Below are positions 1 to 8,986 of a stretch of 57,358 nucleotides of DNA, in pieces. The notes under the pieces were generated by a model. That model ran no database searches and had not been told where the DNA came from. It worked only from the letters and a program-made list of their open reading frames with translations. Location of the stretch: contig CAJTXP010000023.1 of assembly GCA_910583615.1 (NCBI GenBank), positions 1 through 57,358 on the forward strand. Direction: 5' to 3'. The DNA is from an uncultured Lachnospiraceae bacterium (GTDB taxonomy: Bacteria > Bacillota > Clostridia > Lachnospirales > Lachnospiraceae). The position numbers were made by a program, and so were the translations under genes. Position 1 is the first letter of the stretch. Every line of letters starts with the position of its first letter.

Positions 1-76
1 CATAAATTTGCATGAAAGAGTTATTTTTTTGTTAGAACTTTTTACTGTCCAGCATTGATAAAAGGAGGAAAAAACG

Positions 77-1132
77 ATGAAACAAAAGGTATTAGGTATG
101 CTGCTCTGTGCGGCGCTTACAGCGTCCATGTTATCCGGATGCGGCGGAGGCGGCGATACGCCGGCAGACAATCCGGTGGAGAGTGGAACACCGGCAGAAA
201 CGGAGGCACCCGAAGAGACAGAGGCGCCGGAAGCAGAAACAGCAGCAGAGGTGTTGCCGGGAGGCGGATCTAACATTATCTACATCATCACACCGTCTCA
301 TTCCAATCCGTTCTTCAAGACGGAGGCGGATACGGCAACTGCGAAAGCAACAGAGCTGGGCTATGAGGTAAAGGCAGTCTCTCATGATGATGATGCCACC
401 AAGCAGTCAGAGCTGTTCGACAATGCCATCGCGGATAAAGCGGCAGCCATTATCTGCGACAACGCAGGCGCGGATGCAACGGTTGAGGCAGTACAGAAGG
501 CAAGAGACGCAGGGATTCCGACCTTCTTGATCGACCGCGAGATCAATGTGGACGGGGTGGCAATCTCCCAGATCGTGGCAAATAACTATCAGGGTGCGAA
601 AGCCATCGCCGAAGCGTGGGTTGAGGCAATGGGTGAGGAAGGAAAGTATGCGGAGCTGCTGGGGAAAGAATCTGACACCAATGCCGGCGTCCGTTCTTCC
701 GCGTTCCACGAAGTGATCGACCAGTATGATACCTTTGAGATGGTAGCGCAGCAGACGGCAAACTGGGAACAGACGGAAGGGTATGAGAAGACGGAGACGA
801 TTCTCCAGTCCAATCCGGAGATCACAGGCATTATCTGCGGTAACGATACCATGGCAGTGGGAGCGGCAGAGGCGTGTAAGGCAGCAGGCAGAACCGATAT
901 CAAGGTCATCGGCGTGGATGGTTCCGATGAAGCGGCTGCTCTGATCCGGGCAGGTGAGATGACCGGTACTGCGCTGCAGCAGTGTGCGCTGATCGCTGAG
1001 ATGGCGGTAGAGCAGGCAGACCAGTATCTGAAGGAGGGAACGACCGGTCTCAGTGAAAAACAGCTGGTAGATTGTGTAGCGATCACGGCTGACAATGTGG
1101 ACAGGCTTCAGACCTTTGTATATTCCGAATAA
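77..1132 (+). CDS. rbsB: Sugar ABC transporter substrate-binding lipoprotein, ribose type
   Basis: Extracellular receptor that captures a sugar and hands it to the membrane permease. The N-terminus is a lipoprotein signal peptide with a lipobox ending in Cys22 (LSGC), followed by a Thr/Glu/Pro-rich tether and then a type I periplasmic-binding fold: an ITPSHSNPFFKTEAD opening strand, an AAIICDNAGADA segment and a GNDTMAVGAAEA segment are typical of RbsB relatives. Length 351 aa is normal with the tether. The start has an AGGAGG-type ribosome site 9 bases upstream. It heads a run of genes for a DUF2291 protein, ATPase, permease, RbsD and ribokinase, so ribose or a close pentose is the likely ligand. 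The substrate is inferred from the neighbours, not from binding residues. Confidence 0.9.
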   Translation: MKQKVLGMLLCAALTASMLSGCGGGGDTPADNPVESGTPAETEAPEETEAPEAETAAEVLPGGGSNIIYIITPSHSNPFFKTEADTATAKATELGYEVKAVSHDDDATKQSELFDNAIADKAAAIICDNAGADATVEAVQKARDAGIPTFLIDREINVDGVAISQIVANNYQGAKAIAEAWVEAMGEEGKYAELLGKESDTNAGVRSSAFHEVIDQYDTFEMVAQQTANWEQTEGYEKTETILQSNPEITGIICGNDTMAVGAAEACKAAGRTDIKVIGVDGSDEAAALIRAGEMTGTALQQCALIAEMAVEQADQYLKEGTTGLSEKQLVDCVAITADNVDRLQTFVYSE

Positions 1133-1149
1133 AATTCAGCAGGGAAAAC

Positions 1150-1175
1150 GGCAGGGCTCTTTCCGGGTTCCTGCC
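1150..1175 (+). other. Intercistronic stem-loop after the binding-protein gene
   Basis: GGCAGG and CCTGCC pair across a 14-base loop 17 bases after the stop codon, followed by a broken T-rich stretch. Such hairpins after a binding-protein gene commonly protect the upstream mRNA or partly terminate, giving more receptor than transporter. The weak T tract argues against a full terminator. Confidence 0.4.
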
Positions 1176-1263
1176 TTTCCTTTACGCTTCAGTTGTAACA
1201 GAACAGTTTGGTGCAGGTGGAAAAGCAGCAAGGCATCATCAGATTTAAGATCAGGAGGACCAC

Positions 1264-1899
1264 ATGAAAAAAAGGTTGTTGGCCCTGGCTGTGACAGCAG
1301 TTCTGGCTGTCTCGGCTACCGGGTGTGTGAAAGTAGTAAAGATCGGTGAGGAAGGCGCACTGACCGGCAAAGTGGAATTCAATGCCGGCGACAGCGTGTC
1401 CGGGCTCTGGGAAGAGGCAAAGGTTAATATTGAAGAGAAAGCAGTGGAACTTCCGGCCTTTCTTCAGGAAGCAGGCGGTGACCTGAAATCCCTGGCAGAT
1501 AAGTACGGGAAGTATTCCATGGGAACTTCCGGAAGCATCAGTTACGCGGTGAAAGGGACCGGTGTAGTTGAGGAAGTAAATCAGGAGAAAAAAGCCGGTT
1601 ATATGACGGTAAAGCTGGACGGATATGACGGTCCGGAAGTCATCAAGATTCAGATTGGAAGCATTTACAAAGGCTCTTCCACCCGGGATACCCTGGATAT
1701 CATCGATTATGGAAACTATACGAATCAGGAGGAATGGGCGGCTGTTTCTCAGGAACTTCACAATAAAATTGATACAGATGTAATACAGGCAGCGGATCCT
1801 GCCGGTCTGTCGGGAAAGACCATTACATTTACAGGTACTTTTACAGCGGAAAGCAATGATGAATTATTGATCACCGCTGTGCAGCTGGATGTACAGTAG
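1264..1899 (+). CDS. DUF2291 family lipoprotein of a sugar ABC operon
   Basis: Secreted lipoprotein of unknown role that recurs beside ribose-type ABC transporters. It has a lysine-rich start, a hydrophobic stretch and a lipobox ending in Cys21 (ATGC), then VKVVKIGEEGALTG and a central Y-A-V-K-G-T-G-V-V segment, which fit the DUF2291 family. The length of 211 aa is normal. It follows the binding protein by 131 bases and precedes the ATPase gene by 18 bases, within the same operon. An AGGAGG ribosome site lies 6-7 bases before ATG. A helper function in sugar capture is an inference from gene order only. Confidence 0.75.
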   Translation: MKKRLLALAVTAVLAVSATGCVKVVKIGEEGALTGKVEFNAGDSVSGLWEEAKVNIEEKAVELPAFLQEAGGDLKSLADKYGKYSMGTSGSISYAVKGTGVVEEVNQEKKAGYMTVKLDGYDGPEVIKIQIGSIYKGSSTRDTLDIIDYGNYTNQEEWAAVSQELHNKIDTDVIQAADPAGLSGKTITFTGTFTAESNDELLITAVQLDVQ

Positions 1900-1917
1900 A
1901 ACGGGGGCAGATTGGGT

Positions 1918-3468
1918 ATGGCAAATATGTGTAAAGAAGGCGTATGCTTTCATGCGGACCATGTGAGCAAGATTTATCCTGGAACCAAAGCGCTGGATCG
2001 TGTGGATTTTGATCTCCTGACAGGGAAGGTAAATGTGCTGATTGGAGAAAACGGCACCGGCAAATCAACCTTGATGAAGATGATCGCAGGGATTGAGCAG
2101 CCCAGCGAAGGGCGTCTGTTCATGGGAGAAGAAGAGGTTCATTTTCGGGATACGACAGACGCCAGAAATCATGGAATCGGTATCATTCATCAGGAACTGA
2201 GTCTGTTTCCGAACCTTCCTGTATACCAGAATATCTTTATGGCGAGGGAGAAGAAAAAAGGTCTCGGCATGGATAACAAATATCACAGGGAAAAGGCGGA
2301 AGAAATTCTGAAAAAACTGGAACATGAGATTCCGGTGGACACTCTGGTGGGAGACTTGAGAGTCGGACAGCAGCAGATGATTGAGATTGCAAGAAATCTG
2401 GTGGATGAAGATCTGAAAATCCTGATTATGGATGAACCTACCTCTTCTCTGTCCGAGCAGGAGGTTCAGGTACTGTTTAAAATTATGAGAGAATTGACTG
2501 CCCAGGGGATTTCCATCGTCTATATTTCTCACAGGCTGGAAGAGATTATGCAGATCGGAGACCATGTGACCGTACTGCGCGACGGAAAGTATGTGGCGGA
2601 TGCGGATGTAAAGGACATCGATGTGCCCTGGATCGTTAAGCAGATGACAGGAGAGGGAAAGTCTTACCCTAAAAAGGATCGGGAGATTGACTGGGAGAAA
2701 CAGGAGAAGGTGCTGGAGATCAAAGATCTGACACTGCCCAAAAGCGGCGGCGGTTATCTTCTTGACCATGTAAGCTTTGACCTGAAGAAGGGAGAGATTC
2801 TGGGTATCTACGGCCTGATGGGTGCGGGGCGCACAGAAGTGTTTGAATGCATCATGGGCCTTCATCCGGAACATACCGGCGACATAATCCTGGAAGGGGA
2901 GAAGATGAATATCAAATCCGTGTCCGGACAGATTGACAGAGGATTTGCCCTGGTGCCGGAAGACCGGCAGAGGGAAGGGCTGGTGCAGACCATGGATATT
3001 GGACGGAACTGTTCTCTCTCCGCGCTGACCCGCTATACGAAAGCCGGTTTCGTTGATTTTAAAAAGGAAGATGAGATGGTGGAAAATGAGATTCGGGACA
3101 TTCATATCAAGGTGGCGGATAAGAGACTCCCGATTCTGTCGCTGTCCGGTGGAAATCAGCAGAAAATCGTCATCGGAAAGGGTATCCTGACAGAGCCGAA
3201 GATTCTTCTTATGGATGAGCCCAGCCGTGGAATCGACATCGGGGCGAAAACCGAAGTCTTCGACATCATCAATCAGTATGCGGAGCAGGGTCTTTCGATC
3301 ATCGTCATTTCTTCCGAACTGAAAGAGATCATTGCCATCGCAGACCGGGTGGTTGTGCTCTCCAACGGAATCAAGACCGGCGAATTAAAGGGAGATGAGA
3401 TTCAGGAGGAAGCGCTGGTGATGGCATCCTACAAAGGCCATCACGGACATGAAACTTGTAAACAGTAA
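1918..3468 (+). CDS. rbsA: Sugar ABC transporter ATP-binding protein (two-domain, RbsA type)
   Basis: Cytoplasmic ATPase that powers sugar import. It carries two fused nucleotide-binding domains. The first has Walker A GENGTGKST, a VGQQQMIEIAR signature and Walker B LLIMDEPT-type sequence (LIMDEPTSSLSEQE). The second has the degenerate Walker A typical of this family (GLMGAGRTEVFE), signature LSGGNQQK and MDEPSRGID. 516 aa is the usual size. An in-frame TTG occurs 6 bases upstream, but the ATG at 1918 is better placed behind a GGGGGC ribosome site. The permease gene follows 51 bases later. The ribose assignment rests on rbsD and rbsK downstream. Confidence 0.9.
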   Translation: MANMCKEGVCFHADHVSKIYPGTKALDRVDFDLLTGKVNVLIGENGTGKSTLMKMIAGIEQPSEGRLFMGEEEVHFRDTTDARNHGIGIIHQELSLFPNLPVYQNIFMAREKKKGLGMDNKYHREKAEEILKKLEHEIPVDTLVGDLRVGQQQMIEIARNLVDEDLKILIMDEPTSSLSEQEVQVLFKIMRELTAQGISIVYISHRLEEIMQIGDHVTVLRDGKYVADADVKDIDVPWIVKQMTGEGKSYPKKDREIDWEKQEKVLEIKDLTLPKSGGGYLLDHVSFDLKKGEILGIYGLMGAGRTEVFECIMGLHPEHTGDIILEGEKMNIKSVSGQIDRGFALVPEDRQREGLVQTMDIGRNCSLSALTRYTKAGFVDFKKEDEMVENEIRDIHIKVADKRLPILSLSGGNQQKIVIGKGILTEPKILLMDEPSRGIDIGAKTEVFDIINQYAEQGLSIIVISSELKEIIAIADRVVVLSNGIKTGELKGDEIQEEALVMASYKGHHGHETCKQ

Positions 3469-3519
3469 AATCCCTCAGGCAGGGAGGACTGGAGTGAAAT
3501 TTCAATAGGAGATGTAAAG

Positions 3520-4566
3520 ATGAGTGCAAATAAAAACAGTTCCAACAATGCGTTGGCCATGACTTTGTTAAAGGGAAGAACATTTATTGTTCTGATCGTA
3601 ATGCTGATTTTCTTCAGCTTTGCGGCAAAAAATTTTCTGACGCTTAATACGATGCTGCTGATTGGAAAACATGTGGCGTTGTATGGGATCCTTGCCATTG
3701 GCATGACCTATGTGATCGTCACAGGAGGCATTGATCTTTCGGTTGGTGCAATCGTAGGTCTGGCGGGAATGATTGCGGGAGGTCTTCTGCAGAAAGGACT
3801 TACCCTGAAGATCTTCGGCGTTACTCTGTATTTCAGCGTCCCCATGGTTGTGCTGATTACCATTTTGATTGGCGCATTGATCGGCGTTGTCAATGGTCTT
3901 ATCATTACCCGGTTTCATGTGGCGCCTTTTATTGCGACACTGGGTATGATGTATGTGGCGAGAGGTTTGGCTAATATCCATTCCAACGGCGCTACTTATT
4001 CCGATCTGAAGGGCTATGAGGCGCTTGGCAATCAGGGATTCGGCTTTTTCGGGGCCAGCGTAGCGGGAATCCCGGTAGGACTTCTGATCCTGGTGCTCCT
4101 GGCGGTGATCTTTGCCGTTCTGCTGAAGAGAACCTCGTTTGGATGGCATGTATTTTCCATCGGTGGAAATGAAAAGGCGGCAAAACTGTCCGGTGTAAAA
4201 GTAGACAAAGTCAAGATCCTCGTCTATATGATCTCCGGTATCTGTGCGGCTGTAGTCGGGATAATCGCTTCTTCCCAGCTTGCTGCAGCGCATCCGGCAA
4301 CTGGTGAATCCTGGGAGATGAACGCGATTGCATCCGCAGTTCTTGGAGGAACCTCCATGGCAGGCGGTATCGGCACCATCGGCGGTACGATTGTCGGCGC
4401 ATTTGTCATCGGCGTTATCAATGACGGTATGGTTATGTGCGGAGTATCCGAGTTCTGGCAGATGGTGATCAAGGGCCTTGTGATCGTACTGGCAGTTATT
4501 ATTGATCAGTTCCAGAGAAATCTGCAGGCAAAGATGGCTCTTAAGGCGAGAAACGAGATCAAATAG
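3520..4566 (+). CDS. rbsC: Sugar ABC transporter permease (RbsC type)
   Basis: Membrane channel subunit of the ribose-type importer. The 348-aa protein is almost wholly hydrophobic with about eight to ten membrane segments. The segments GMTYVIVTGGIDLSVGAI, ATLGMMYVARGLA and SAVLGGTSMAGGIGTI are hallmark RbsC/BPD_transp_2 motifs. It lies between the ATPase and rbsD genes, with 14 bases to the latter. An AGGAGA ribosome site precedes the ATG. Confidence 0.92.
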   Translation: MSANKNSSNNALAMTLLKGRTFIVLIVMLIFFSFAAKNFLTLNTMLLIGKHVALYGILAIGMTYVIVTGGIDLSVGAIVGLAGMIAGGLLQKGLTLKIFGVTLYFSVPMVVLITILIGALIGVVNGLIITRFHVAPFIATLGMMYVARGLANIHSNGATYSDLKGYEALGNQGFGFFGASVAGIPVGLLILVLLAVIFAVLLKRTSFGWHVFSIGGNEKAAKLSGVKVDKVKILVYMISGICAAVVGIIASSQLAAAHPATGESWEMNAIASAVLGGTSMAGGIGTIGGTIVGAFVIGVINDGMVMCGVSEFWQMVIKGLVIVLAVIIDQFQRNLQAKMALKARNEIK

Positions 4567-4580
4567 GAGATGGAGAAAAG

Positions 4581-4982
4581 ATGAAGAAAAAAGGAATTTT
4601 AAATGTACAATTGTCAGGGTATATAGCGGCTCTTGGACATATGGACACGTTTATGATTGGCGATGCGGGCATGCCGGTTCCGAAAGGAGTTCCGGTGGTG
4701 GATCTGGCGCTCTGCGGAGGCGTTCCCACATTTATCCAGACCATGGATGCGGTTCTGGAAGAGACGGAAGTGGAATTTTATACGCTGGCGGAGGAGATCG
4801 TTGAGAAGAATCCGAAACTTTATGCTTACATAAAGGAAAAGCTTCCTGATACGGACAACGAAATGATTCCTCATACGGATTTGAAGAAAATGTCTGAAAA
4901 TGTGAGATTTGCTGTTCGTACCGGTGAATTCACGCCATATCCGAATATCATACTCCGCGCAGGGGTTGCATTTTCGGCGTAG
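4581..4982 (+). CDS. rbsD: D-ribose pyranase
   Basis: Cytoplasmic enzyme that interconverts ribopyranose and ribofuranose so that ribokinase can use imported sugar. The 133-aa protein opens with MKKKGILN, then has LGHMD with the conserved catalytic His and D-A-G-M-P-V-P, and ends in the conserved YPNIILRAGVAF region. These features and the length match RbsD. It sits 14 bases after the permease gene and 17 bases before the ribokinase gene. This gene is the best evidence that the operon handles ribose. Confidence 0.93.
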   Translation: MKKKGILNVQLSGYIAALGHMDTFMIGDAGMPVPKGVPVVDLALCGGVPTFIQTMDAVLEETEVEFYTLAEEIVEKNPKLYAYIKEKLPDTDNEMIPHTDLKKMSENVRFAVRTGEFTPYPNIILRAGVAFSA

Positions 4983-4999
4983 GACAGCAGGAGGATAAC

Positions 5000-5899
5000 A
5001 TGAAAGTACTTTGTTTTGGTTCCCTTAACATTGATTACACTTATAAAGTAGAACACTTTGTGAGGAAAGGGGAGACACTGTCTTCGGAATCCTTACAGGT
5101 ATTCAGCGGCGGAAAAGGGCTGAACCAGTCGATTGCTCTGGCAAAAGCCGGCGTGGAAGTATACCATGCCGGCGCAGTTGGAGAAGACGGCGGCTTCCTG
5201 CTGGAAGAACTCAAAGGGGCGAATGTGGATGTCAGCCATATAACGGTCCGAAAAGATATTCGAACCGGGAATGCAATCATTCAAAATGACAGAGAAGGGG
5301 ATAACTGCATCCTCCTGTATGGAGGAGCCAACCAGGCAATTACAGAGGAACAGGTGGACGTGGTTCTGGAGTGTTTTGGGGCCGGAGACTTTCTGGTTCT
5401 TCAAAATGAGATTAATAAACTTTCTTATCTTATGGAGCAGGCCCATAAGAAAGGGATGAAAATTGTTCTGAATCCTTCTCCCATGAATGAGAAGATCTTT
5501 ACGCTTCCTTTGGAAACGGTGGATTATTTTCTGCTCAATGAGATTGAGGCGGGGCAGATTCTGCATCAGGATGTGGCGGAAAATTTTGACGGAAAAGAGC
5601 TGGCAGAGCAAATTGTGCAGAGATACCCGGAAGCGGCAGTTGTATTGACGATGGGCGGGGCGGGAGCTGTCTATATGGACCGGAAAGAGTGTGTTGTTCA
5701 ACCGGTTTACAAAGTTCCGGTGGTTGATACAACCGCGGCAGGAGATACGTTTACCGGATTTTTTCTTGGGGGAATCTTAAAAGGATGTTCTGTTAAAGAC
5801 GCCATGAATCTGGCAGCAAGGGCAGCGGCAATCGCCGTAACCAGACAGGGCGCTGCGCCTTCTATTCCACTTTTACAGGAAGTAGAGCGCTTTTTCTAG
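5000..5899 (+). CDS. rbsK: Ribokinase (PfkB family)
   Basis: Phosphorylates D-ribose to ribose 5-phosphate in the cytoplasm. The 299-aa protein has the PfkB N-terminal signature (FGSLNID and FSGGKGLNQSIALAKAG) and the C-terminal anion-hole/catalytic motif DTTAAGDTFTGFF, with the Asp as general base. It is the last gene of the ribose operon and ends 14 bases before a strong terminator stem. An AGGAGG ribosome site lies 7 bases upstream of ATG. Confidence 0.92.
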   Translation: MKVLCFGSLNIDYTYKVEHFVRKGETLSSESLQVFSGGKGLNQSIALAKAGVEVYHAGAVGEDGGFLLEELKGANVDVSHITVRKDIRTGNAIIQNDREGDNCILLYGGANQAITEEQVDVVLECFGAGDFLVLQNEINKLSYLMEQAHKKGMKIVLNPSPMNEKIFTLPLETVDYFLLNEIEAGQILHQDVAENFDGKELAEQIVQRYPEAAVVLTMGGAGAVYMDRKECVVQPVYKVPVVDTTAAGDTFTGFFLGGILKGCSVKDAMNLAARAAAIAVTRQGAAPSIPLLQEVERFF

Positions 5900-5913
5900 A
5901 GTTTTCATATGGT

Positions 5914-5963
5914 ATGGGACGGGGTTCGCAGAGAACATATATTCTCCGCGGACCCCGTTCCAT
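5914..5963. terminator. Bidirectional terminator between rbsK and the LacI-type gene
   Basis: A roughly 21-bp inverted repeat (arms about 5914-5935 and 5942-5963) with a short AT loop. It lies between convergent genes and is followed by A/T-rich sequence (AAAAAATAAAATTG), so it can serve both strands. Confidence 0.8.
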
Positions 5964-5982
5964 GTATCAAAAAATAAAATTG

Positions 5983-6987
5983 TTATTTGCTCAGGTCACG
6001 TACCGTATCGCGAATTACAAATTTGGTACAGACTTGTATTTTGACATTGATCAGGTCCTTTTTTTTGATAATATCAACCATTCTGCGGACGGCCAACTGC
6101 CCCATTTCTGTATTTGGCACTTTGAGAGTCGTCAGCGCGGGATTGGAGATTTCTGAAAAAGGAAGATCGTCAAAGCCGATGATGGAAATATCTTCCGGTA
6201 TCCGGTAACCTTTTTCCTGAAATGCTTTCATGGCGCCCAGAGCCATCAGATCGTTGTCTGCGAAAAAGGCGGTGGGAAGGCTGCTTCGTTTTTCCAGATA
6301 CCGGAGCATGTCATGGTAGGCGCCGTTCAGGTTCGGAGTGACGGTAAATACATTCTTTTCATCAAAATCCAGGCGGAATTTCCGCAGAGCCGACTGATAT
6401 CCGTAAAATCTGGACCGAAATGCCCGAATCCGAAAAGAGCTGCGGATATATCCGATCTTCCGGTGCCCCTTTTGATACAGATATTCGGTTGCCATTCTCG
6501 CAGAATCTTCATTATTGATCAGAACAGCATTGAAATCCATCTGGTCGGTCCAGCCGTCCATGACCAGCACCGGACACGGCGCAATCCGAAAAGGATCCAG
6601 ATCCTCATCGAGCATTTCTGTGGCAAGGACGACGACAGCGCTTCCGGTTTCGTTAAGTGTGGCTTGAAGCTGTTTTTTGTAGTCTTCCTTTCTTTGATCC
6701 ACATTGCAGAGAACCATCTCATATCCATATTTTCGGCATTCTGTCTCAAATCCATTGATCAGTGCCGAGAAAAAAGGAGTGTCGTCAATGATCAGTCCGT
6801 TTTTCCGGAATATAATCAGTTTTATTTTTCGTATCGCGTTTTCACTGATATATCCGGTTTCGCGTGCTACCCGAAAGATTTCTTCAGCGGTCTGCTGGTT
6901 TACGCCCTTCTTGTAATTCAGAGCGTTGGAGACGGTAGCGGGGGAAAACCCGGTTATTCTGCTGATATCACGTATGCTTGTTTTCAT
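5983..6987 (-). CDS. LacI family transcriptional regulator
   Basis: DNA-binding repressor-type protein with a sugar-sensing core. Residues 1-50 form the LacI helix-turn-helix (SIRDISRITGFSPATVSNALN) and hinge. The remainder is a type I periplasmic-binding fold with FFADNDLMALGAMKAFQEKGYRIPEDISIIGFDDLPFSE, a standard LacI/GalR stretch. 334 aa is normal. It converges on the ribose operon and is the obvious candidate for its control, though no operator was identified at the window's left edge. A nuclease-type ATPase gene lies 13 bases upstream on the same strand, so they may share a transcript. Confidence 0.9.
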   Translation of the reverse strand: MKTSIRDISRITGFSPATVSNALNYKKGVNQQTAEEIFRVARETGYISENAIRKIKLIIFRKNGLIIDDTPFFSALINGFETECRKYGYEMVLCNVDQRKEDYKKQLQATLNETGSAVVVLATEMLDEDLDPFRIAPCPVLVMDGWTDQMDFNAVLINNEDSARMATEYLYQKGHRKIGYIRSSFRIRAFRSRFYGYQSALRKFRLDFDEKNVFTVTPNLNGAYHDMLRYLEKRSSLPTAFFADNDLMALGAMKAFQEKGYRIPEDISIIGFDDLPFSEISNPALTTLKVPNTEMGQLAVRRMVDIIKKKDLINVKIQVCTKFVIRDTVRDLSK

Positions 6988-7000
6988 TCCTGCATCTTCC

Positions 7001-8728
7001 TTAAAATGAAATATTGTTTTCGCAGTTGCTCATCCGGACCATACAGGTATTCCTGCGGCAGGCAATGCCGTACTTCAGGATGGAGGCCATGCCGTCGTTT
7101 ACAAGGTGGGCGGCGTAATCCTTCTCCTCAATCTGTGCCAGGGCTTCCTTGCAGGCTGCTTCCAGATTGGGGCTTTCAGAATATTTCAGTTCGATGACAA
7201 TGCCGAGATCCTCTTCCGGAAGCTCTATGAGGATATCGCTGTAACCCTGTCCGGATGCCGCGCTGGAGAAAAGGAGCCAGTCCTCCCGATGGCTTAAAAG
7301 GCCAAGAAGAATACCATGGTAGAAGTTTTCTTTTCTGCTTTTGCGCACAGCGGTATCCTGGATGCTGATGGTCTTTTTCAGGTAAGAACAGAACTGATGT
7401 TCGATCTCTGCGGGGTCGCCCTGGCGGAAGGCCTCGCAGAACGCGTTCAGTGCGGGCGGGTCTTTTCTTGCTTCTTCCTGAAACCAGTTGAGAATCTGTT
7501 CGGTAAAGATCATGCGGATCTCCTGGTTGGGGATCACGAGTTCATAAGTATTTAAGTCGGTCTCTTTTTGTTTGGTCAGATAGCCTGTAGTAAAGAGCAC
7601 GCTCCAGATATTGTCCAGACTGTCATATAATTCCCGGTAAGTCAGCTCCTCGTTGATTTTTTTCGTGACCGGGGTTCCGCTGATCAGGCATCCCAGCTCC
7701 TGACGGGTCCGGGGCGTTGCCTTCTCAAGAAGGGTACGCAGAATGGCGTTGCCGCTGGAATTGATCCAGAAGGCTCTGGGGCGGGCATTCGGGTCAAGAC
7801 GAAGCTGATTGACATAGTTGATCACATCCCAGGGACAGTATACGCTTACTCTTCCAAACTGGTATCCGTCATACCATTCCTTTATAAGCGCATGTCTGCT
7901 GCCAAGTCCGTAATATTCCAGCATATCCTTTACTTCCGTGTCGGTAAAGCCGAAGTGTTCATCAAAACGGCAATTGGTAATTGACATCACTTTAAAATTA
8001 TTCAGTCCGGTAAAAATACTCTCTTTTGCCACCCGCAGACATCCGGTCAGCACAGCAAAGAAAAGATGTTCATTGGTTTTCAGGGCATGCCCGAACAGGC
8101 TGCGGATCAGGTCCATCATCTCGTTATAGTATCCATGCTGCTGTGCCTTATCCAGAGGAACGTCGTACTCGTCAATCAGAAGGATCGCCTTCTGATCATA
8201 GTGCTTGTGAAGAAGGGCGGACAGGGTCTTAAGGCTGCCGGTCAGGACGTCTTTTGGCATATCGAACATCTGCTGTCCACTGGTATCGATCTTGATAAGC
8301 TGTGCGTATTGTTCCTTTTCTTTGGTGGAGAGCCGTTCGCTTTCCAGAAGAAGCTGAAAACGCATGGCTTCGCAGCCGATGATGGAAGACAGGGCGGCCT
8401 GGGCGTCGTTGTACGTCAGGGTTTCCGCGCCCTTCAGCGTGAGAAAGATCACCGGAAACTTTCCCATATATTTTTCGCATAATTCTTTTTCTGCTGATAT
8501 GGCGAGTCCGTCGAACAGCGCTGCGTCACATCCACAGGAAAAGAAATATTTGAGCATGTTCATGTTCAGAGATTTGCCGAATCTTCCGGGGCGTGTAAAA
8601 AGATTCACTTTGCCCCAGTTATTTAACAGCTCCGAGATCATCCGGGTCTTGTCTACATAATAGAATCCTTCTGTCCGGATTTCCTGGAAATCTTCGATAC
8701 CAATGGGTAGTTTTACAGATGATTTCAA
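7001..8728 (-). CDS. AAA-ATPase with C-terminal PD-(D/E)XK nuclease-like domain
   Basis: Belongs to the large AAA-ATPase-like/PDDEXK_9 family (older name DUF1703) common in gut Firmicutes and Bacteroidetes; the biological role is not known. Residues 1-45 hold the family opening (PIGIEDFQEIR, FYYVDKT), followed by a Walker A variant RPGRFGKSL, a Walker B-like LLIDEYD, and near the C-terminus a nuclease core with GYSDILIE and VIELKYSE (D and E-x-K). The reading frame stays open to 8854, but the best start is TTG at 8728, with an AGGAGGG ribosome site about 7 bases upstream; that gives 575 aa, the normal family length. It runs towards the LacI-type gene. Confidence 0.8.
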   Translation of the reverse strand: MKSSVKLPIGIEDFQEIRTEGFYYVDKTRMISELLNNWGKVNLFTRPGRFGKSLNMNMLKYFFSCGCDAALFDGLAISAEKELCEKYMGKFPVIFLTLKGAETLTYNDAQAALSSIIGCEAMRFQLLLESERLSTKEKEQYAQLIKIDTSGQQMFDMPKDVLTGSLKTLSALLHKHYDQKAILLIDEYDVPLDKAQQHGYYNEMMDLIRSLFGHALKTNEHLFFAVLTGCLRVAKESIFTGLNNFKVMSITNCRFDEHFGFTDTEVKDMLEYYGLGSRHALIKEWYDGYQFGRVSVYCPWDVINYVNQLRLDPNARPRAFWINSSGNAILRTLLEKATPRTRQELGCLISGTPVTKKINEELTYRELYDSLDNIWSVLFTTGYLTKQKETDLNTYELVIPNQEIRMIFTEQILNWFQEEARKDPPALNAFCEAFRQGDPAEIEHQFCSYLKKTISIQDTAVRKSRKENFYHGILLGLLSHREDWLLFSSAASGQGYSDILIELPEEDLGIVIELKYSESPNLEAACKEALAQIEEKDYAAHLVNDGMASILKYGIACRRNTCMVRMSNCENNISF

Positions 8729-8986
8729 AGGAAGCGCCCTCCTTCTGGTTTTCTCGGTTTTTATATTGTAACACAGGATGGGATTTTTTGCATTCAAAAA
8801 TATTGACAAGTCGAGGGAAGTTTGATTGATATTCCGCATTCTATTACGTATCATTTAGCTGGAATGAAAAAGCAGTGAATATGGCTGCGGCGGGAAGCGG
8901 TAGCGCTTGTCATTTCAACGTGCCTGTGGTAATGTAAATTCAGCAATGAGATGTCAATGGGATCTGCATGAAGGGAGGGAAAGCTT

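Noticed and set aside
6313..7197. 294-codon plus-strand frame antisense to the LacI-type gene
   Set aside because: Shadow of a clear LacI-family regulator; composition is not natural.
8729..8854. N-terminal extension of the AAA-nuclease gene on the minus strand
   Set aside because: No ribosome site or family similarity; the TTG at 8728 has an AGGAGGG at the right distance.
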